Source of the DNA: Bacteroides intestinalis DSM 17393
GTDB lineage: Bacteria; Bacteroidota; Bacteroidia; Bacteroidales; Bacteroidaceae
Assembly (NCBI RefSeq): GCF_000172175.1
Contig: NZ_ABJL02000007.1
Location: 1,116,001-1,180,000 of the forward strand
Direction: 5' to 3'
DNA length: 64,000 bases
The translations under genes were made by a program, and so were the position numbers. Under the pieces are notes generated by a model that saw only the letters and a list, made by a program, of their open reading frames with translations, did no database searches and was not told the DNA's origin. Shown here in pieces: positions 24,140-33,035 of the stretch. Positions within the stretch are counted from its first letter, which is position 1, and the number at the start of each line of letters is the position of its first letter.

Positions 24140-26200
24140 TTATTTTTTAAGTTCGGGATAGCTGATACGGGTATGGTAAATCGTTTTCAATTTTTCTTTG
24201 AAAACTGATTTTACGGTGGCGATATCCTTGAAGGTGATAGGGCATTCCTTGAAGTAACCTTCTTCTACTTGCGAATCAATAATCTTGTCCACCAGGTTAT
24301 TGATACTATCTTCTGTATATTCGGGCAAACTGCGGGAGGCGGCTTCCACGGCATCTGCCATCATTAAGATAGCTGTTTCACGAGTGAATGGATTCGGGCC
24401 CGGGTAAGTGAATAATTCTTCGTTCGGTTCTTCGTCCGGGTGTTCATTTTTCCAGGAAATATAGAAATACTTCGTTTTTCCCCTGCCGTGGTGAGTACTG
24501 ATAAAGTCTTTTATCACTTTAGGCAAGTTGTTCTTCTCAGCCAGTTTCAGTCCGTCCGTCACATGGCTGATGATGACCTGTGCACTTTGTTCATAACTGA
24601 GATTTTTGTGCGGATTGACACCTCTCGATTGGTTCTCAGTAAAGAATACCGGATTTTCCATCTTGCCAATGTCATGATATAAAGCGCCGGTACGTACTAA
24701 CTGGCTCTTTGCCCCAATACGGTTGGCAGCTTCTGCTGCAAGGTTGGCCACTTGCATGGAGTGCTGGAAAGTACCCGGAACTGTTTCGGACAAGCGACGC
24801 AGCAACGGACTGTTGATATTGGAAAGTTCTACCAGGGTAACGTTGGAAGTAAATCCGAAAGTCTTCTCCAATAAGAATAAAAGCGGATAAGTAAACAATA
24901 GAAGTACTCCATTCACTGTGAAGTAGGTATACATGCTTCCATTCAGTTTCGACAAGTCGTTTTCAGTAATCAACTCAAATGAGAAATAAAGTGCAGCATA
25001 GGTAAGTATCACCAGCAGGGCTGTGCGGAAAAGTTGCGAACGCTGTGATAATTCCCGCAGGCTGAATATGGCAACCAGACCGGCGGCCAGTTGCAGGAGT
25101 ATGAACTCATGCGGATAGCGTAAACAAATGGAGCATATCAGTATAGTGACTACCTGTGTGAGGAATGCCGTACGTGAGTCGAGGAATACACGGATAATGA
25201 CCGGCAGCATCGCATAGGGAATAATGTAAACATTGTAGATATTATTAGCTACCATAAGGGCCGTCACCACACAATAAAACATGATTAGTGTAAAGAGTAG
25301 GGACAGGCTGCCCTTACGTTCATAATAGTCTTTACGGAACAAATCGAGATAAAGCATGAAGCACAGAATAAAGATACCGACAAATAGTGTTTGCCCAGTT
25401 AGTATCAGACGTTTCTGTCCCAGTGACTCACTGCGCTGAATAGATTCTTTCCGTAGACTTTCAAGAATATTATAAGTTTCCTGATCTATAATTTCTCCTC
25501 GGTCTATGATCTTCTGTCCGCTTACAACTATGCCATTTGCCCAGGCATAATTATCGAGGGTTTCTTTCTTGGCTGTTTCCGTACGCTGTTCATCGTATGA
25601 CAGATTCGGATACAGATATTCGTTGAGAGAACACTGTCGTAAAATAAAAGGTGAGTAGTGTGCAGTGTCCGCAGTAAGCAGATAGGTATAGGCATCTTTT
25701 ACGGAAAACAGTTGTTCGGTGCTTCGTTGGTTGGCAAGTTTATCATCAATTACCATAATGCCAGTGGTGCTGTCTTGCCGTAGTTGGTCGAGTCCCTCCG
25801 TAGAAAGTATGCCCGCCTTATAAATTTCCGACAATCTTTTTTCCAGGTAACGCATGTAATCGGAAGAGGGGACAATGTCACGCAGATGGCTTTGATAATC
25901 TGCTTTCAACTTACTGATAGCAGTCTTTTCTATACTTTTATCTAATTGATAATAAGGCTGGAAAGCAGCAAGAATACTGTCCTGCTCCCGTTTCACAACT
26001 GCATCGTCCTTATAGATAGGGAAATCGAATGTAGCCATAAGTTGTCCATATTTCCACGGTTTATCAATATCGAACTGATAATTAAATTTGCCGTCACGCG
26101 GCAGGAAGTATACAATAATAGCTACCGTGCCGATAAATATGAGTACTTTATACAGCAAATCTCTATAAGAAAAGCTTTTTTTAGTCTTGGTTTTATTCAT
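24140..26200 (-). CDS. PgpH-like 7TM HD-domain phosphohydrolase (probable c-di-AMP phosphodiesterase)
   Basis: A 686-aa protein; ATG at 26200 (MNKTKTKK) is chosen over an upstream in-frame ATG that would overlap the promoter region. One N-terminal transmembrane helix (about 17-36), a large extracytoplasmic 7TMR-HDED domain (about 40-265), then about seven transmembrane helices (270-455), then a cytoplasmic HD domain (about 470-686). The metal site is visible: FQHSMQVA, ALYHDIGK (HD pair, about 505-510), STHHGRGK, and MMADAVEAASR. This is the PgpH architecture; known PgpH enzymes hydrolyse c-di-AMP. First gene of an operon with two paralogous membrane proteins. Confidence 0.9.
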   Translation of the reverse strand: MNKTKTKKSFSYRDLLYKVLIFIGTVAIIVYFLPRDGKFNYQFDIDKPWKYGQLMATFDFPIYKDDAVVKREQDSILAAFQPYYQLDKSIEKTAISKLKADYQSHLRDIVPSSDYMRYLEKRLSEIYKAGILSTEGLDQLRQDSTTGIMVIDDKLANQRSTEQLFSVKDAYTYLLTADTAHYSPFILRQCSLNEYLYPNLSYDEQRTETAKKETLDNYAWANGIVVSGQKIIDRGEIIDQETYNILESLRKESIQRSESLGQKRLILTGQTLFVGIFILCFMLYLDLFRKDYYERKGSLSLLFTLIMFYCVVTALMVANNIYNVYIIPYAMLPVIIRVFLDSRTAFLTQVVTILICSICLRYPHEFILLQLAAGLVAIFSLRELSQRSQLFRTALLVILTYAALYFSFELITENDLSKLNGSMYTYFTVNGVLLLFTYPLLFLLEKTFGFTSNVTLVELSNINSPLLRRLSETVPGTFQHSMQVANLAAEAANRIGAKSQLVRTGALYHDIGKMENPVFFTENQSRGVNPHKNLSYEQSAQVIISHVTDGLKLAEKNNLPKVIKDFISTHHGRGKTKYFYISWKNEHPDEEPNEELFTYPGPNPFTRETAILMMADAVEAASRSLPEYTEDSINNLVDKIIDSQVEEGYFKECPITFKDIATVKSVFKEKLKTIYHTRISYPELKK

Positions 26201-26259
26201 ATCGGTTGAATTTTTTGCGAAAAGTACAAAAAAAAACATTAGTGTGGAAAAAAAGGTTT

Positions 26260-26267
26260 AATTTTGC
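26260..26267 (+). promoter_or_regulatory. -7 box of gltX
   Basis: TAATTTTG followed by CC, the common form of the Bacteroidetes -7 box, 21 bases before the first ATG. The -33 region is not a clear match. Confidence 0.5.
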
Positions 26268-26288
26268 CGTCTAATTATCTCATAAGTA

Positions 26289-27815
26289 ATGCAAAATATG
26301 ACAGAAAGAAGAGTCAGAGTTCGATTTGCCCCAAGTCCTACAGGGGCGTTGCACATTGGTGGTGTGCGTACAGCATTATACAATTATCTTTTTGCACGCC
26401 AACATGGAGGTGATATGATTTTCCGTATCGAAGATACTGATAGTAACCGTTTTGTGCCGGGTGCAGAAGAATATATATTGGAATCTTTCAAATGGTTGGG
26501 TATCCCGTTCGATGAGGGAGTCAGCTTTGGTGGAGAGCATGGACCGTACCGCCAGTCCGAACGCCGTGAAATATACAAGAAGTATGTGAAAGTATTATTG
26601 GATGCGGGTAAGGCTTATATTGCTTTTGATACTCCCGAGGAGTTGGAAGCAAAGCGTGCTGAAATAGCCAATTTCCAATATGATGCTTCTACCCGTATGC
26701 AAATGCGTAATTCACTGACACTTTCTAAAGAAGAAGTAGATGCATTGATTGCCGAGGGTAAGCAGTACGTGGTTCGTTTTAAGATAGAACCCAATGAAGA
26801 CGTGCATGTAAACGACCTGATCCGGGGTGAGGTGATAATTAATTCTTCTATTCTGGATGATAAGGTACTTTATAAATCAGCAGATGAGCTTCCGACCTAT
26901 CACCTGGCAAATATTGTAGACGACCATTTGATGGAGGTTTCCCATGTAATTCGTGGTGAAGAATGGTTGCCCTCTGCCCCGTTGCACGTGTTGTTGTACC
27001 GTGCTTTTGGTTGGGAAGATACGATGCCGTCTTTTGCCCACCTGCCTTTGCTGCTGAAGCCGGAAGGTAACGGTAAGTTGAGCAAGCGTGACGGTGACCG
27101 TCTTGGTTTTCCCGTATTCCCATTGGAATGGCATGATCCCAAAACAGGTGAAGTGTCTTCCGGATATCGTGAATCGGGTTATCTGCCTGAGGCAGTGATT
27201 AATTTCCTGGTTTTGCTAGGCTGGAATCCGGGTAACGATCAGGAACTCATGTCTATGGATGAATTGATAAAATTGTTCGACCTGAGTCATTGCAGTAAAT
27301 CTGGTGCTAAGTTCGATTACAAGAAAGGAATCTGGTTCAACCATGAATATATATTGTTGAAGCCGGATACGGAAATAGCAGAACTTTTTGTTCCGGTTCT
27401 GAAAGAACAGGGCGTGGAAGCTCCGTTTGAGAAAGTGGTAACTGTAGTAGGTATGATGAAGAATCGCGTAAGCTTTGTGCGCGAACTTTGGGAAGCTTCC
27501 AGTTTCTTCTTTGTAGCTCCCACCGAATATGACGAAAAGACTGTGAAGAAACGCTGGAAAGAAGATTCTGCTCAGTGCATGACTGAATTAATGGAAGTAC
27601 TGGCAGGTATCGAGGACTTCGGCATCGAAAATCAGGAAAAGATTGTAATGGACTGGATTGCAGAAAAAGGATACCATACCGGAAATATAATGAATGCTTT
27701 TCGCCTGACGCTGGTAGGCGAGGGGAAAGGCCCGCATATGTTCGACATCTCCTGGGTGCTGGGCAAAGAAGAGACACTGGCGCGTATGAAACGAGCAATT
27801 GAAGTACTGAAATAA
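26289..27815 (+). CDS. gltX: Glutamyl-tRNA synthetase
   Basis: A 508-aa class I aminoacyl-tRNA synthetase charging tRNA-Glu. The HIGH-type motif is APSPTGALHIGG (about 14-25) and the KMSKS-type motif is GKLSKRDGD (about 261-269). The IEDTD segment and FDEGVSFGG region match GluRS. The C-terminal 170 residues are the anticodon-binding helical domain. An ATG at 26298 (MTERRVRV) aligns better with the usual family start and may be the true one. The next gene, waaA, starts 25 bases after the stop. Confidence 0.96.
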   Translation: MQNMTERRVRVRFAPSPTGALHIGGVRTALYNYLFARQHGGDMIFRIEDTDSNRFVPGAEEYILESFKWLGIPFDEGVSFGGEHGPYRQSERREIYKKYVKVLLDAGKAYIAFDTPEELEAKRAEIANFQYDASTRMQMRNSLTLSKEEVDALIAEGKQYVVRFKIEPNEDVHVNDLIRGEVIINSSILDDKVLYKSADELPTYHLANIVDDHLMEVSHVIRGEEWLPSAPLHVLLYRAFGWEDTMPSFAHLPLLLKPEGNGKLSKRDGDRLGFPVFPLEWHDPKTGEVSSGYRESGYLPEAVINFLVLLGWNPGNDQELMSMDELIKLFDLSHCSKSGAKFDYKKGIWFNHEYILLKPDTEIAELFVPVLKEQGVEAPFEKVVTVVGMMKNRVSFVRELWEASSFFFVAPTEYDEKTVKKRWKEDSAQCMTELMEVLAGIEDFGIENQEKIVMDWIAEKGYHTGNIMNAFRLTLVGEGKGPHMFDISWVLGKEETLARMKRAIEVLK

Positions 27816-27840
27816 AATTGAAATCCAAGCTGAAGAAAGT

Positions 27841-29061
27841 ATGTTTTATGACCTTGCGATAGGTATCTATGACCTTCTGGTGCATCTGGCGGCTCCTTTT
27901 AGCCGTAAACCCCGTAAAATGATGAAAGGGCATTGGGTGGTGTATGAACTTCTCAGACAGCAATTGGAAAAGGATGTGCGTTACATCTGGTTTCATGCGG
28001 CTTCCTTGGGCGAGTTTGAACAAGGGCGTCCTCTGATAGAGAAAATTCGTGCCAAATATCCTGATTATGGTATATTGCTGACATTCTTCTCTCCTTCCGG
28101 ATATGAAGTACGTAAGAATTATCGTGGGGCGGATGTGGTATGTTACCTGCCGTTTGATAAACCCCGGAATGTGAAGAAATTCTTGGATATAGCGAATCCT
28201 TGCATGGCTTTCTTCATCAAATATGAGTTCTGGAAGAATTATCTGGATGAATTGCATAAACGTCGTATCCCGGTATATAGTGTTTCGTCTATATTCCGTC
28301 GGGGACAGGTCTTTTTCAAGTGGTATGGAGGAACTTATCGCCACGTATTACGTAATTTCGATCATTTGTTTGTGCAGAATGAACGTTCTAAACGCTATTT
28401 GGGTAAGATTGGCATCAATCGTGTGACGGTAGTTGGCGATACACGTTTTGACCGGGTTTTGCAGATACGTGAAGAAGCCAAGGAGTTACCTTTGGTAAAG
28501 CTTTTTAAGAATGATACGATGACTTTTATCGCCGGTAGTTCCTGGCAACCGGATGAAGATCTGTTTATCGAATATTTCAATAATCATCCGGAGGTAAAAC
28601 TTATAATAGCTCCGCATGTGATAGATGAAAATCATTTGGTAGAGATAATCCGGAAATTGAAACGCCCGTATGTGCGTTATACCCGTGCGGACGAAAAGAA
28701 TGTGCTGAAAGCTGATTGCCTGATTATCGATTGCTTCGGTTTACTGTCCTCTATCTATCGATATGGTGAGATAGCCTATGTAGGTGGCGGTTTCGGAGTG
28801 GGTATTCATAACACATTAGAGGCGGCTGTCTACGGAATTCCGGTTATATTCGGACCTAAATATCAGAAATTTATGGAAGCCACACAACTGATAGAAGCTA
28901 AGGGTGCTTTCTCTATCAAGAATTACGAGGAACTGAAAGAACTGCTCGACCGGATGCTGACGGATGAGAAATTCTTGCGTGAGACGGGAACAAATGCCGG
29001 ATATTATGTCACCAGTAATGCCGGAGCTACGGATAAAATATTGAGTATGATTAATTTCTAA
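27841..29061 (+). CDS. waaA: 3-deoxy-D-manno-octulosonic acid transferase (Kdo transferase)
   Basis: A 406-aa GT30 glycosyltransferase that adds Kdo to the lipid A precursor at the inner face of the cytoplasmic membrane. The N-terminal hydrophobic segment (about 1-20) is a membrane anchor; HAASLGEFEQGRPLI (about 56-70) includes the conserved catalytic Glu; FIKYEFWKNYL, SSIFRRGQVFF and the second-domain motif GGGFGVGIHNTLEAA (about 317-331, sugar-nucleotide binding) are all typical. Length fits the family. Co-transcribed with gltX. A perfect 29-bp hairpin follows 3 bases after the stop. Confidence 0.95.
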   Translation: MFYDLAIGIYDLLVHLAAPFSRKPRKMMKGHWVVYELLRQQLEKDVRYIWFHAASLGEFEQGRPLIEKIRAKYPDYGILLTFFSPSGYEVRKNYRGADVVCYLPFDKPRNVKKFLDIANPCMAFFIKYEFWKNYLDELHKRRIPVYSVSSIFRRGQVFFKWYGGTYRHVLRNFDHLFVQNERSKRYLGKIGINRVTVVGDTRFDRVLQIREEAKELPLVKLFKNDTMTFIAGSSWQPDEDLFIEYFNNHPEVKLIIAPHVIDENHLVEIIRKLKRPYVRYTRADEKNVLKADCLIIDCFGLLSSIYRYGEIAYVGGGFGVGIHNTLEAAVYGIPVIFGPKYQKFMEATQLIEAKGAFSIKNYEELKELLDRMLTDEKFLRETGTNAGYYVTSNAGATDKILSMINF

Positions 29062-29064
29062 GAA

Positions 29065-29126
29065 ATAGATATAAATAGAAAGCGGGCAGATAGATTCCTA
29101 TCTGCCCGCTTTCTATTTATATCTAT
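29065..29126. terminator. Perfect 29-bp hairpin between convergent genes
   Basis: 29065-29093 is the exact reverse complement of 29098-29126, with a 4-base loop (ATTC). The core is GC-rich (AAAGCGGGCAGATAG) and flanked by A/T-rich arms, so either strand gives a stem with U-rich tail. It probably terminates both waaA and the carbonic anhydrase gene. Confidence 0.85.
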
Positions 29127-29137
29127 CTGTCGCTTTT

Positions 29138-29653
29138 TTACTCTTTATACCAGTTAGAATACATCAGATAGTTATGTGCAATCTTCTGATTCAACTCTTT
29201 AGCCTGCGCCGGATCTACTTTCTTTATGAATTTTGCAGGAACACCACCCCAGATGCTTCCCGGTTCAATGACCGTGTTGCTCAAAACCAGTGAGCCGGCA
29301 GCAACAATAGCGCCTTCACCCACAATAGCGTGGTCGAGAATGGTAGAGCCCATGCCTACCAATGCATAATCTTTAATGGTAGCTCCATGAATGGTGACGT
29401 TGTGCCCTACAGAAACGTGATCGCCTATTTCAATGGTTGATTTTTCATATAAGGTGTGCAGCACGCTTCCGTCTTGTATATTGACCCCGTTTCCGATACG
29501 GATGGAGTTTACGTCTCCGCGCAGTACGGTGCTGAACCAAATGCTGCAATCACGTCCCATTTTTACATCTCCGATGATGGCTGCATTGTCCGCTAAAAAA
29601 CAGTTCTCTCCAAATTCAGGAGTGAAACCTCTGACTGATTTGATTAATGCCAT
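29138..29653 (-). CDS. Gamma carbonic anhydrase family hexapeptide protein
   Basis: A 171-aa left-handed beta-helix protein of the gamma-carbonic-anhydrase/PaaY/YrdA group. Hexapeptide repeats run from about residue 15 to 135 (IGDVKM, IGDHVSVGHNVTIHGATI, VGMGSTIL, IVAAGSLVL). The metal-binding histidines of the family correspond to His in SVLHTL (about 66), GHNVTIHG (about 84 and 89). A short C-terminal helix follows. Members bind zinc or iron as trimers; carbonic anhydrase activity is shown only for some. Located 26 bases downstream of the aminopeptidase P gene on the same strand. Confidence 0.88.
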   Translation of the reverse strand: MALIKSVRGFTPEFGENCFLADNAAIIGDVKMGRDCSIWFSTVLRGDVNSIRIGNGVNIQDGSVLHTLYEKSTIEIGDHVSVGHNVTIHGATIKDYALVGMGSTILDHAIVGEGAIVAAGSLVLSNTVIEPGSIWGGVPAKFIKKVDPAQAKELNQKIAHNYLMYSNWYKE

Positions 29654-29679
29654 TTTGTATACTGGTTACTATTTAGTGG

Positions 29680-31461
29680 TTATAATTTACTTGTTGCTTC
29701 CTTCAACCATGCCTGTTCTTCTTTGTTCAGGCTTGGCGATAATTTCTCATATACAGTTTGATGATAGCTGTTGAGCCATTCGATTTCTTCTGTAGTGAGC
29801 AGTTCTTTAATAATTCCTTTTTTGCAGATAGGGCAGAGGGTTACAGTCTCGAATTGCAGATAGTTGCCGAACATTCCTTCTCCGGCAGGAACTACCAGAA
29901 CCAGATTTTCCGTCCGGATTCCATGACTTCCTGCTTTGTATACGCCCGGTTCGTTGGATGTCAGCATACCCAGTTGCAGGGGTATCGGGTTTTCGTTCAT
30001 CCGGATACTCTGAGGTCCTTCGTGTACATTCAGGAAATGACCTACGCCATGTCCTGTACCATGCAGGAAGTTCATTCCCCGTTGCCATATCGGCATACGC
30101 GCCAGTACATCCAGTTGTGCTCCGCGTGTACCAACAGGAAATTTGGCCATTGCCAGTGCGATGTGCCCTTTTAATATTAATGTATAGTCTGTTTTCTCTT
30201 CTTTGGTTAGTTTACCTAAGGCAATCGTACGTGTAATATCTGTAGTTCCGTCCAGATATTGTGCGCCGGAATCTAATAGCAGAAAACCTTCAGGCTTTAG
30301 AGGAACATCTGTTTCGGGAGTCGCTTCGTAATGTACGATTGCCCCATGTTCTTTGTACCCTGCAATGGTGTCAAAGCTTTCTCCCTTGTATAAATCCTGT
30401 TCGGCACGGAAGTTATGCAGCTTTTTGTCTACACTTATCTCGGTTTCTTTGCCGGTGGGGACTACCTCTTCCAGCCACTTTAGGAATTTGACCAGAGCTA
30501 CTCCGTCCCGTTGCATTGCTGCGTGTATTCCGGCTATTTCTTGTTTGTTACGAATTGCTTTCAGCAGAGTAACCGGGGAAGCTCCATGAATGATTCTGCA
30601 ATTGGGGTTGACAGCTGAATACATGGCGTAATTTGTTTTAGCCGGGTTAATGAGCAGGCTATCCACATTTATCCGGTTGAGGTATGTTTCCACTTCCTCA
30701 TAAGGGTGCAGGCTTGCTCCTATTTCTTTTAGATAGTTGGCAACCACAGGGGTAATCTTTTGTGGTTGGATGAAAAAGTGTGTATGTTGTTCTTCAATCA
30801 ATAGGTAGCTGACAACTACAGGATTGCAATGTACATCACTGCCGCGCAGGTTGAGTGTCCATGCAATTTCGTCCAGAGCCGACAGGAATAATGCTTTGGC
30901 ATTGCACTTTTTCAACTCTTCCCGGATAATGGAAATTTTTTCTGTGCTGCTTTTTCCTGCATATTTCGTTTCATGGATAAAAGCTGGACCTTCCGGCATT
31001 GGCGGTCGGTCGGTCCATAATTGCTCTAACGGATCTGAAATACTTTTCAGCCGTATCCGGTGTTTCTGTAATTTAACTCTCATGTCCTCCACAGCTTCTG
31101 CAGAAAACATTTTTCCATCAATACCTACGGTGTCACCGGGAGCTAATTGCATACTTAAAAACGTGGAGATACTGGGTGTTTCAGGAAGCATTTCTTTGTA
31201 TAACTCTATTTCAGTACCTTCCAACTGTAGGGCAGCCTGGAGGAAATAGCGGGAATCGGTCCATAATCCTGCCTTAGTGGTAGTAACGACAACGGTTCCT
31301 GCGGAACCTGTAAAACCGGAAATCCATTCCCGGGATTTCCAATGGGGAGCAACATATTCACTCAGATGCGGGTCCGTACTCGGAATGATAAAGGCCTGTA
31401 TGCCCTCTTGACTGAACAAAGCCCGTAAGGCTTGTATCCGATTGTTTATTGTCTGGCTCAT
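29680..31461 (-). CDS. Aminopeptidase P family (Xaa-Pro) metallopeptidase
   Basis: A 593-aa protein with two creatinase-like N-terminal domains (about 5-140 and 150-310) and a C-terminal M24B catalytic domain, the three-domain layout of eukaryotic-type aminopeptidase P. Metal ligands are visible: the two Asp in LLLDSGAQYLDGTTDITR (in parts: LDSGAQYLDGTTD, about 400-412), the His in GTGHGVGHFLNVHEGP (about 480-495), Glu in TSNEPGVY, and Glu in QFETVTLCP. Function: removes N-terminal residues ahead of proline in the cytoplasm. The gene probably forms an operon with the carbonic-anhydrase-like gene. Confidence 0.94.
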   Translation of the reverse strand: MSQTINNRIQALRALFSQEGIQAFIIPSTDPHLSEYVAPHWKSREWISGFTGSAGTVVVTTTKAGLWTDSRYFLQAALQLEGTEIELYKEMLPETPSISTFLSMQLAPGDTVGIDGKMFSAEAVEDMRVKLQKHRIRLKSISDPLEQLWTDRPPMPEGPAFIHETKYAGKSSTEKISIIREELKKCNAKALFLSALDEIAWTLNLRGSDVHCNPVVVSYLLIEEQHTHFFIQPQKITPVVANYLKEIGASLHPYEEVETYLNRINVDSLLINPAKTNYAMYSAVNPNCRIIHGASPVTLLKAIRNKQEIAGIHAAMQRDGVALVKFLKWLEEVVPTGKETEISVDKKLHNFRAEQDLYKGESFDTIAGYKEHGAIVHYEATPETDVPLKPEGFLLLDSGAQYLDGTTDITRTIALGKLTKEEKTDYTLILKGHIALAMAKFPVGTRGAQLDVLARMPIWQRGMNFLHGTGHGVGHFLNVHEGPQSIRMNENPIPLQLGMLTSNEPGVYKAGSHGIRTENLVLVVPAGEGMFGNYLQFETVTLCPICKKGIIKELLTTEEIEWLNSYHQTVYEKLSPSLNKEEQAWLKEATSKL

Positions 31462-31585
31462 ATACTATTTATATATAGGTATAACGTTCATCCCTCAAAG
31501 ATACTCACTTTCTTTGAATATCTTTTGCCGATTACTGTACTTTGTCCGTTGATAAGAGGAAACCAATGCCTTTTTTAATGCACAG

Positions 31586-31663
31586 ACCGTACCAACACCG
31601 TACCAACTCCAAACATATAGACATGGAGCAGATACGGATCAGACACGGATTGGATATGGGACG
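31586..31663. repeat. 11-bp periodic repeats in the aminopeptidase P-rpsU gap
   Basis: The 409-base gap holds two exact 11-mers ACCGTACCAAC in tandem (31586-31607) and, after 23 bases, three imperfect 11-mers: GATACGGATCA (31631-31641), GACACGGATTG (31642-31652), GATATGGGACG (31653-31663). The two groups are partly inverted relative to each other (CCGTACC against GATACGG). A 62-codon open frame across them lacks coding character. Confidence 0.55.
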
Positions 31664-31785
31664 GGTATTATTCCGGTCAACATCTTTTGCTGATATATGT
31701 CCTGTGTGTCTGCTTTTCCTCTGGGGCTGAGAGTTTTCTTGTTGGGATAATCTTTCTTCTTTTTATAGAATTTTTGGCGGAAAGT

Positions 31786-31816
31786 TTTGTGGATAAAGAA
31801 ACTATGTGTAATTTTG
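31786..31816 (+). promoter_or_regulatory. Promoter of rpsU
   Basis: TTTG at 31786-31789 and TAATTTTG at 31809-31816 with a 19-base spacer: an excellent match. Leader about 45-50 nt. Confidence 0.85.
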
Positions 31817-31870
31817 CCGCTCAATTTAATCGTGAGATTTTTAAACCATTAACATTTTAATAAAAAGAAA

Positions 31871-32062
31871 ATGATTGTAGTACCTGTAAAAGAAGGCGAA
31901 AACATTGAGAAAGCGCTGAAGAAATTTAAAAGAAAATTCGAGAAAACTGGTATCGTTAAGGAATTAAGAAGCAGACAGCAGTTTGACAAACCGTCTGTGG
32001 TTAACAGACTTAAGAAAGAACGTGCAGTTTACGTACAAAAACTTCAGCAAGTAGAAGATTAA
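31871..32062 (+). CDS. rpsU: 30S ribosomal protein bS21
   Basis: A 63-aa basic protein. The start IVVPVKEGENIEKALKKFKRKFEKTG (in parts: VPVKEGENIE, LKKFKRKFEK) is the bS21 signature; the C-terminal half is a basic helix. bS21 sits near the 3' end of 16S rRNA and helps initiation; in Bacteroidetes it is connected with the occlusion of the anti-Shine-Dalgarno region. It leads a likely transcription unit with the recombinase gene 72 bases downstream. A weak AT-rich hairpin (AATAATTC/GAATTATT, 32061-32088) lies in that gap. Confidence 0.95.
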   Translation: MIVVPVKEGENIEKALKKFKRKFEKTGIVKELRSRQQFDKPSVVNRLKKERAVYVQKLQQVED

Positions 32063-32134
32063 TAATTCGTAATTTCCTTTGAATTATTGAATTCTTTTCA
32101 TACATTCGTTGCATGATTTTTGATGTAGCGATAT

Positions 32135-33019
32135 ATGTGGTTGACAGACTCTTTTCTTGACTATCTTCAGTACGAACGGAATTACTCCGAAGAGACTATA
32201 AAGTCTTATCGGGAAGATTTGCGTCAATTTGAAGAGTTTGCGAGAGAAGAAATTGGAGATTCGGCTCCATCGGAAGTAAAGGCTGAACTTGTTCGTGAAT
32301 GGATTGTTTCCTTAATGGACAGGGGATATACTTCTACTTCAATAAACCGGAAGTTAAGTTCGCTCAGGTCATTTTATAAATTCCTTTTAAGGAAGGGTGA
32401 AGTGGCTGTGAATCCATTGCAAAAGATAACGGGGCCTAAAAATAAGAAACCGTTACCTGCTTTCCTTCGGGAGAGTGATATGGATAGATTGTTGGATGAG
32501 GTGGATTTCGGTGAAGGCTTTAAGGGATGTCGTGATCATATGATTATTGAGATGTTTTATGCCACAGGTGTGAGACTTTCAGAATTGATAGGATTGGACA
32601 ATAAAGATGTAGATTTCTCTTCTTCACTTATCAAAGTGACGGGGAAACGAAATAAACAGCGTTTGATACCTTTTGGCGAAGAGTTGAAAATTGCAATGAT
32701 GGAGTATGTCGATGTTAGAAATGAAGCAGTTCCGATTCGGACGAATGCATTTTTTGTCCGGGAGAATGGGGAGCGTCTTTCTCGCAGTATTGTTGAAAAT
32801 CTAGTGAAACGAAACCTGTCAAAGGTAGTAACGTTGAAGAAACGTAGTCCTCATGTGTTGAGGCATACTTTTGCTACGACTATGCTGAATCATGATGCAG
32901 AACTCGGAGCTATAAAAGAGCTTCTCGGTCACGAGAGTTTGGCGACTACGGAGGTTTATACGCATACTACTTTTGAAGAACTTAAAAAAGTGTATAACCT
33001 GGCTCATCCTCGGGCCTAA
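32135..33019 (+). CDS. Tyrosine recombinase, XerC/XerD type
   Basis: A 294-aa protein with an N-terminal SAM-like core-binding domain (about 1-85) and a catalytic domain. The R-K-H-R-H-Y set is visible: Arg in ATGVRLSELIGL (about 147), Lys in KVTGKRNKQR, His and Arg in SPHVLRHTFAT (about 240-250), His in GHESLATT (about 264) and nucleophile Tyr in TEVYTHTT (about 273). Length and motifs fit chromosomal Xer recombinases that resolve dimers at dif together with FtsK, rather than an integrase of a mobile element; no att repeats or element genes are near. XerC versus XerD is not settled. Confidence 0.9.
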   Translation: MWLTDSFLDYLQYERNYSEETIKSYREDLRQFEEFAREEIGDSAPSEVKAELVREWIVSLMDRGYTSTSINRKLSSLRSFYKFLLRKGEVAVNPLQKITGPKNKKPLPAFLRESDMDRLLDEVDFGEGFKGCRDHMIIEMFYATGVRLSELIGLDNKDVDFSSSLIKVTGKRNKQRLIPFGEELKIAMMEYVDVRNEAVPIRTNAFFVRENGERLSRSIVENLVKRNLSKVVTLKKRSPHVLRHTFATTMLNHDAELGAIKELLGHESLATTEVYTHTTFEELKKVYNLAHPRA

Positions 33020-33035
33020 AAGTAAGGAGGTAAGT

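Noticed and set aside
31542..31730. 62-codon open frame in the aminopeptidase P-rpsU gap
   Set aside because: It spans the 11-bp repeats and has no recognisable family or ribosome-binding context; non-coding repeats explain it better.
32135..33019. Integrase of a mobile element
   Set aside because: It is the size and type of a chromosomal Xer protein, in a conserved housekeeping context; no att repeats or cargo genes were seen, and the nearby tRNAs are not disrupted.
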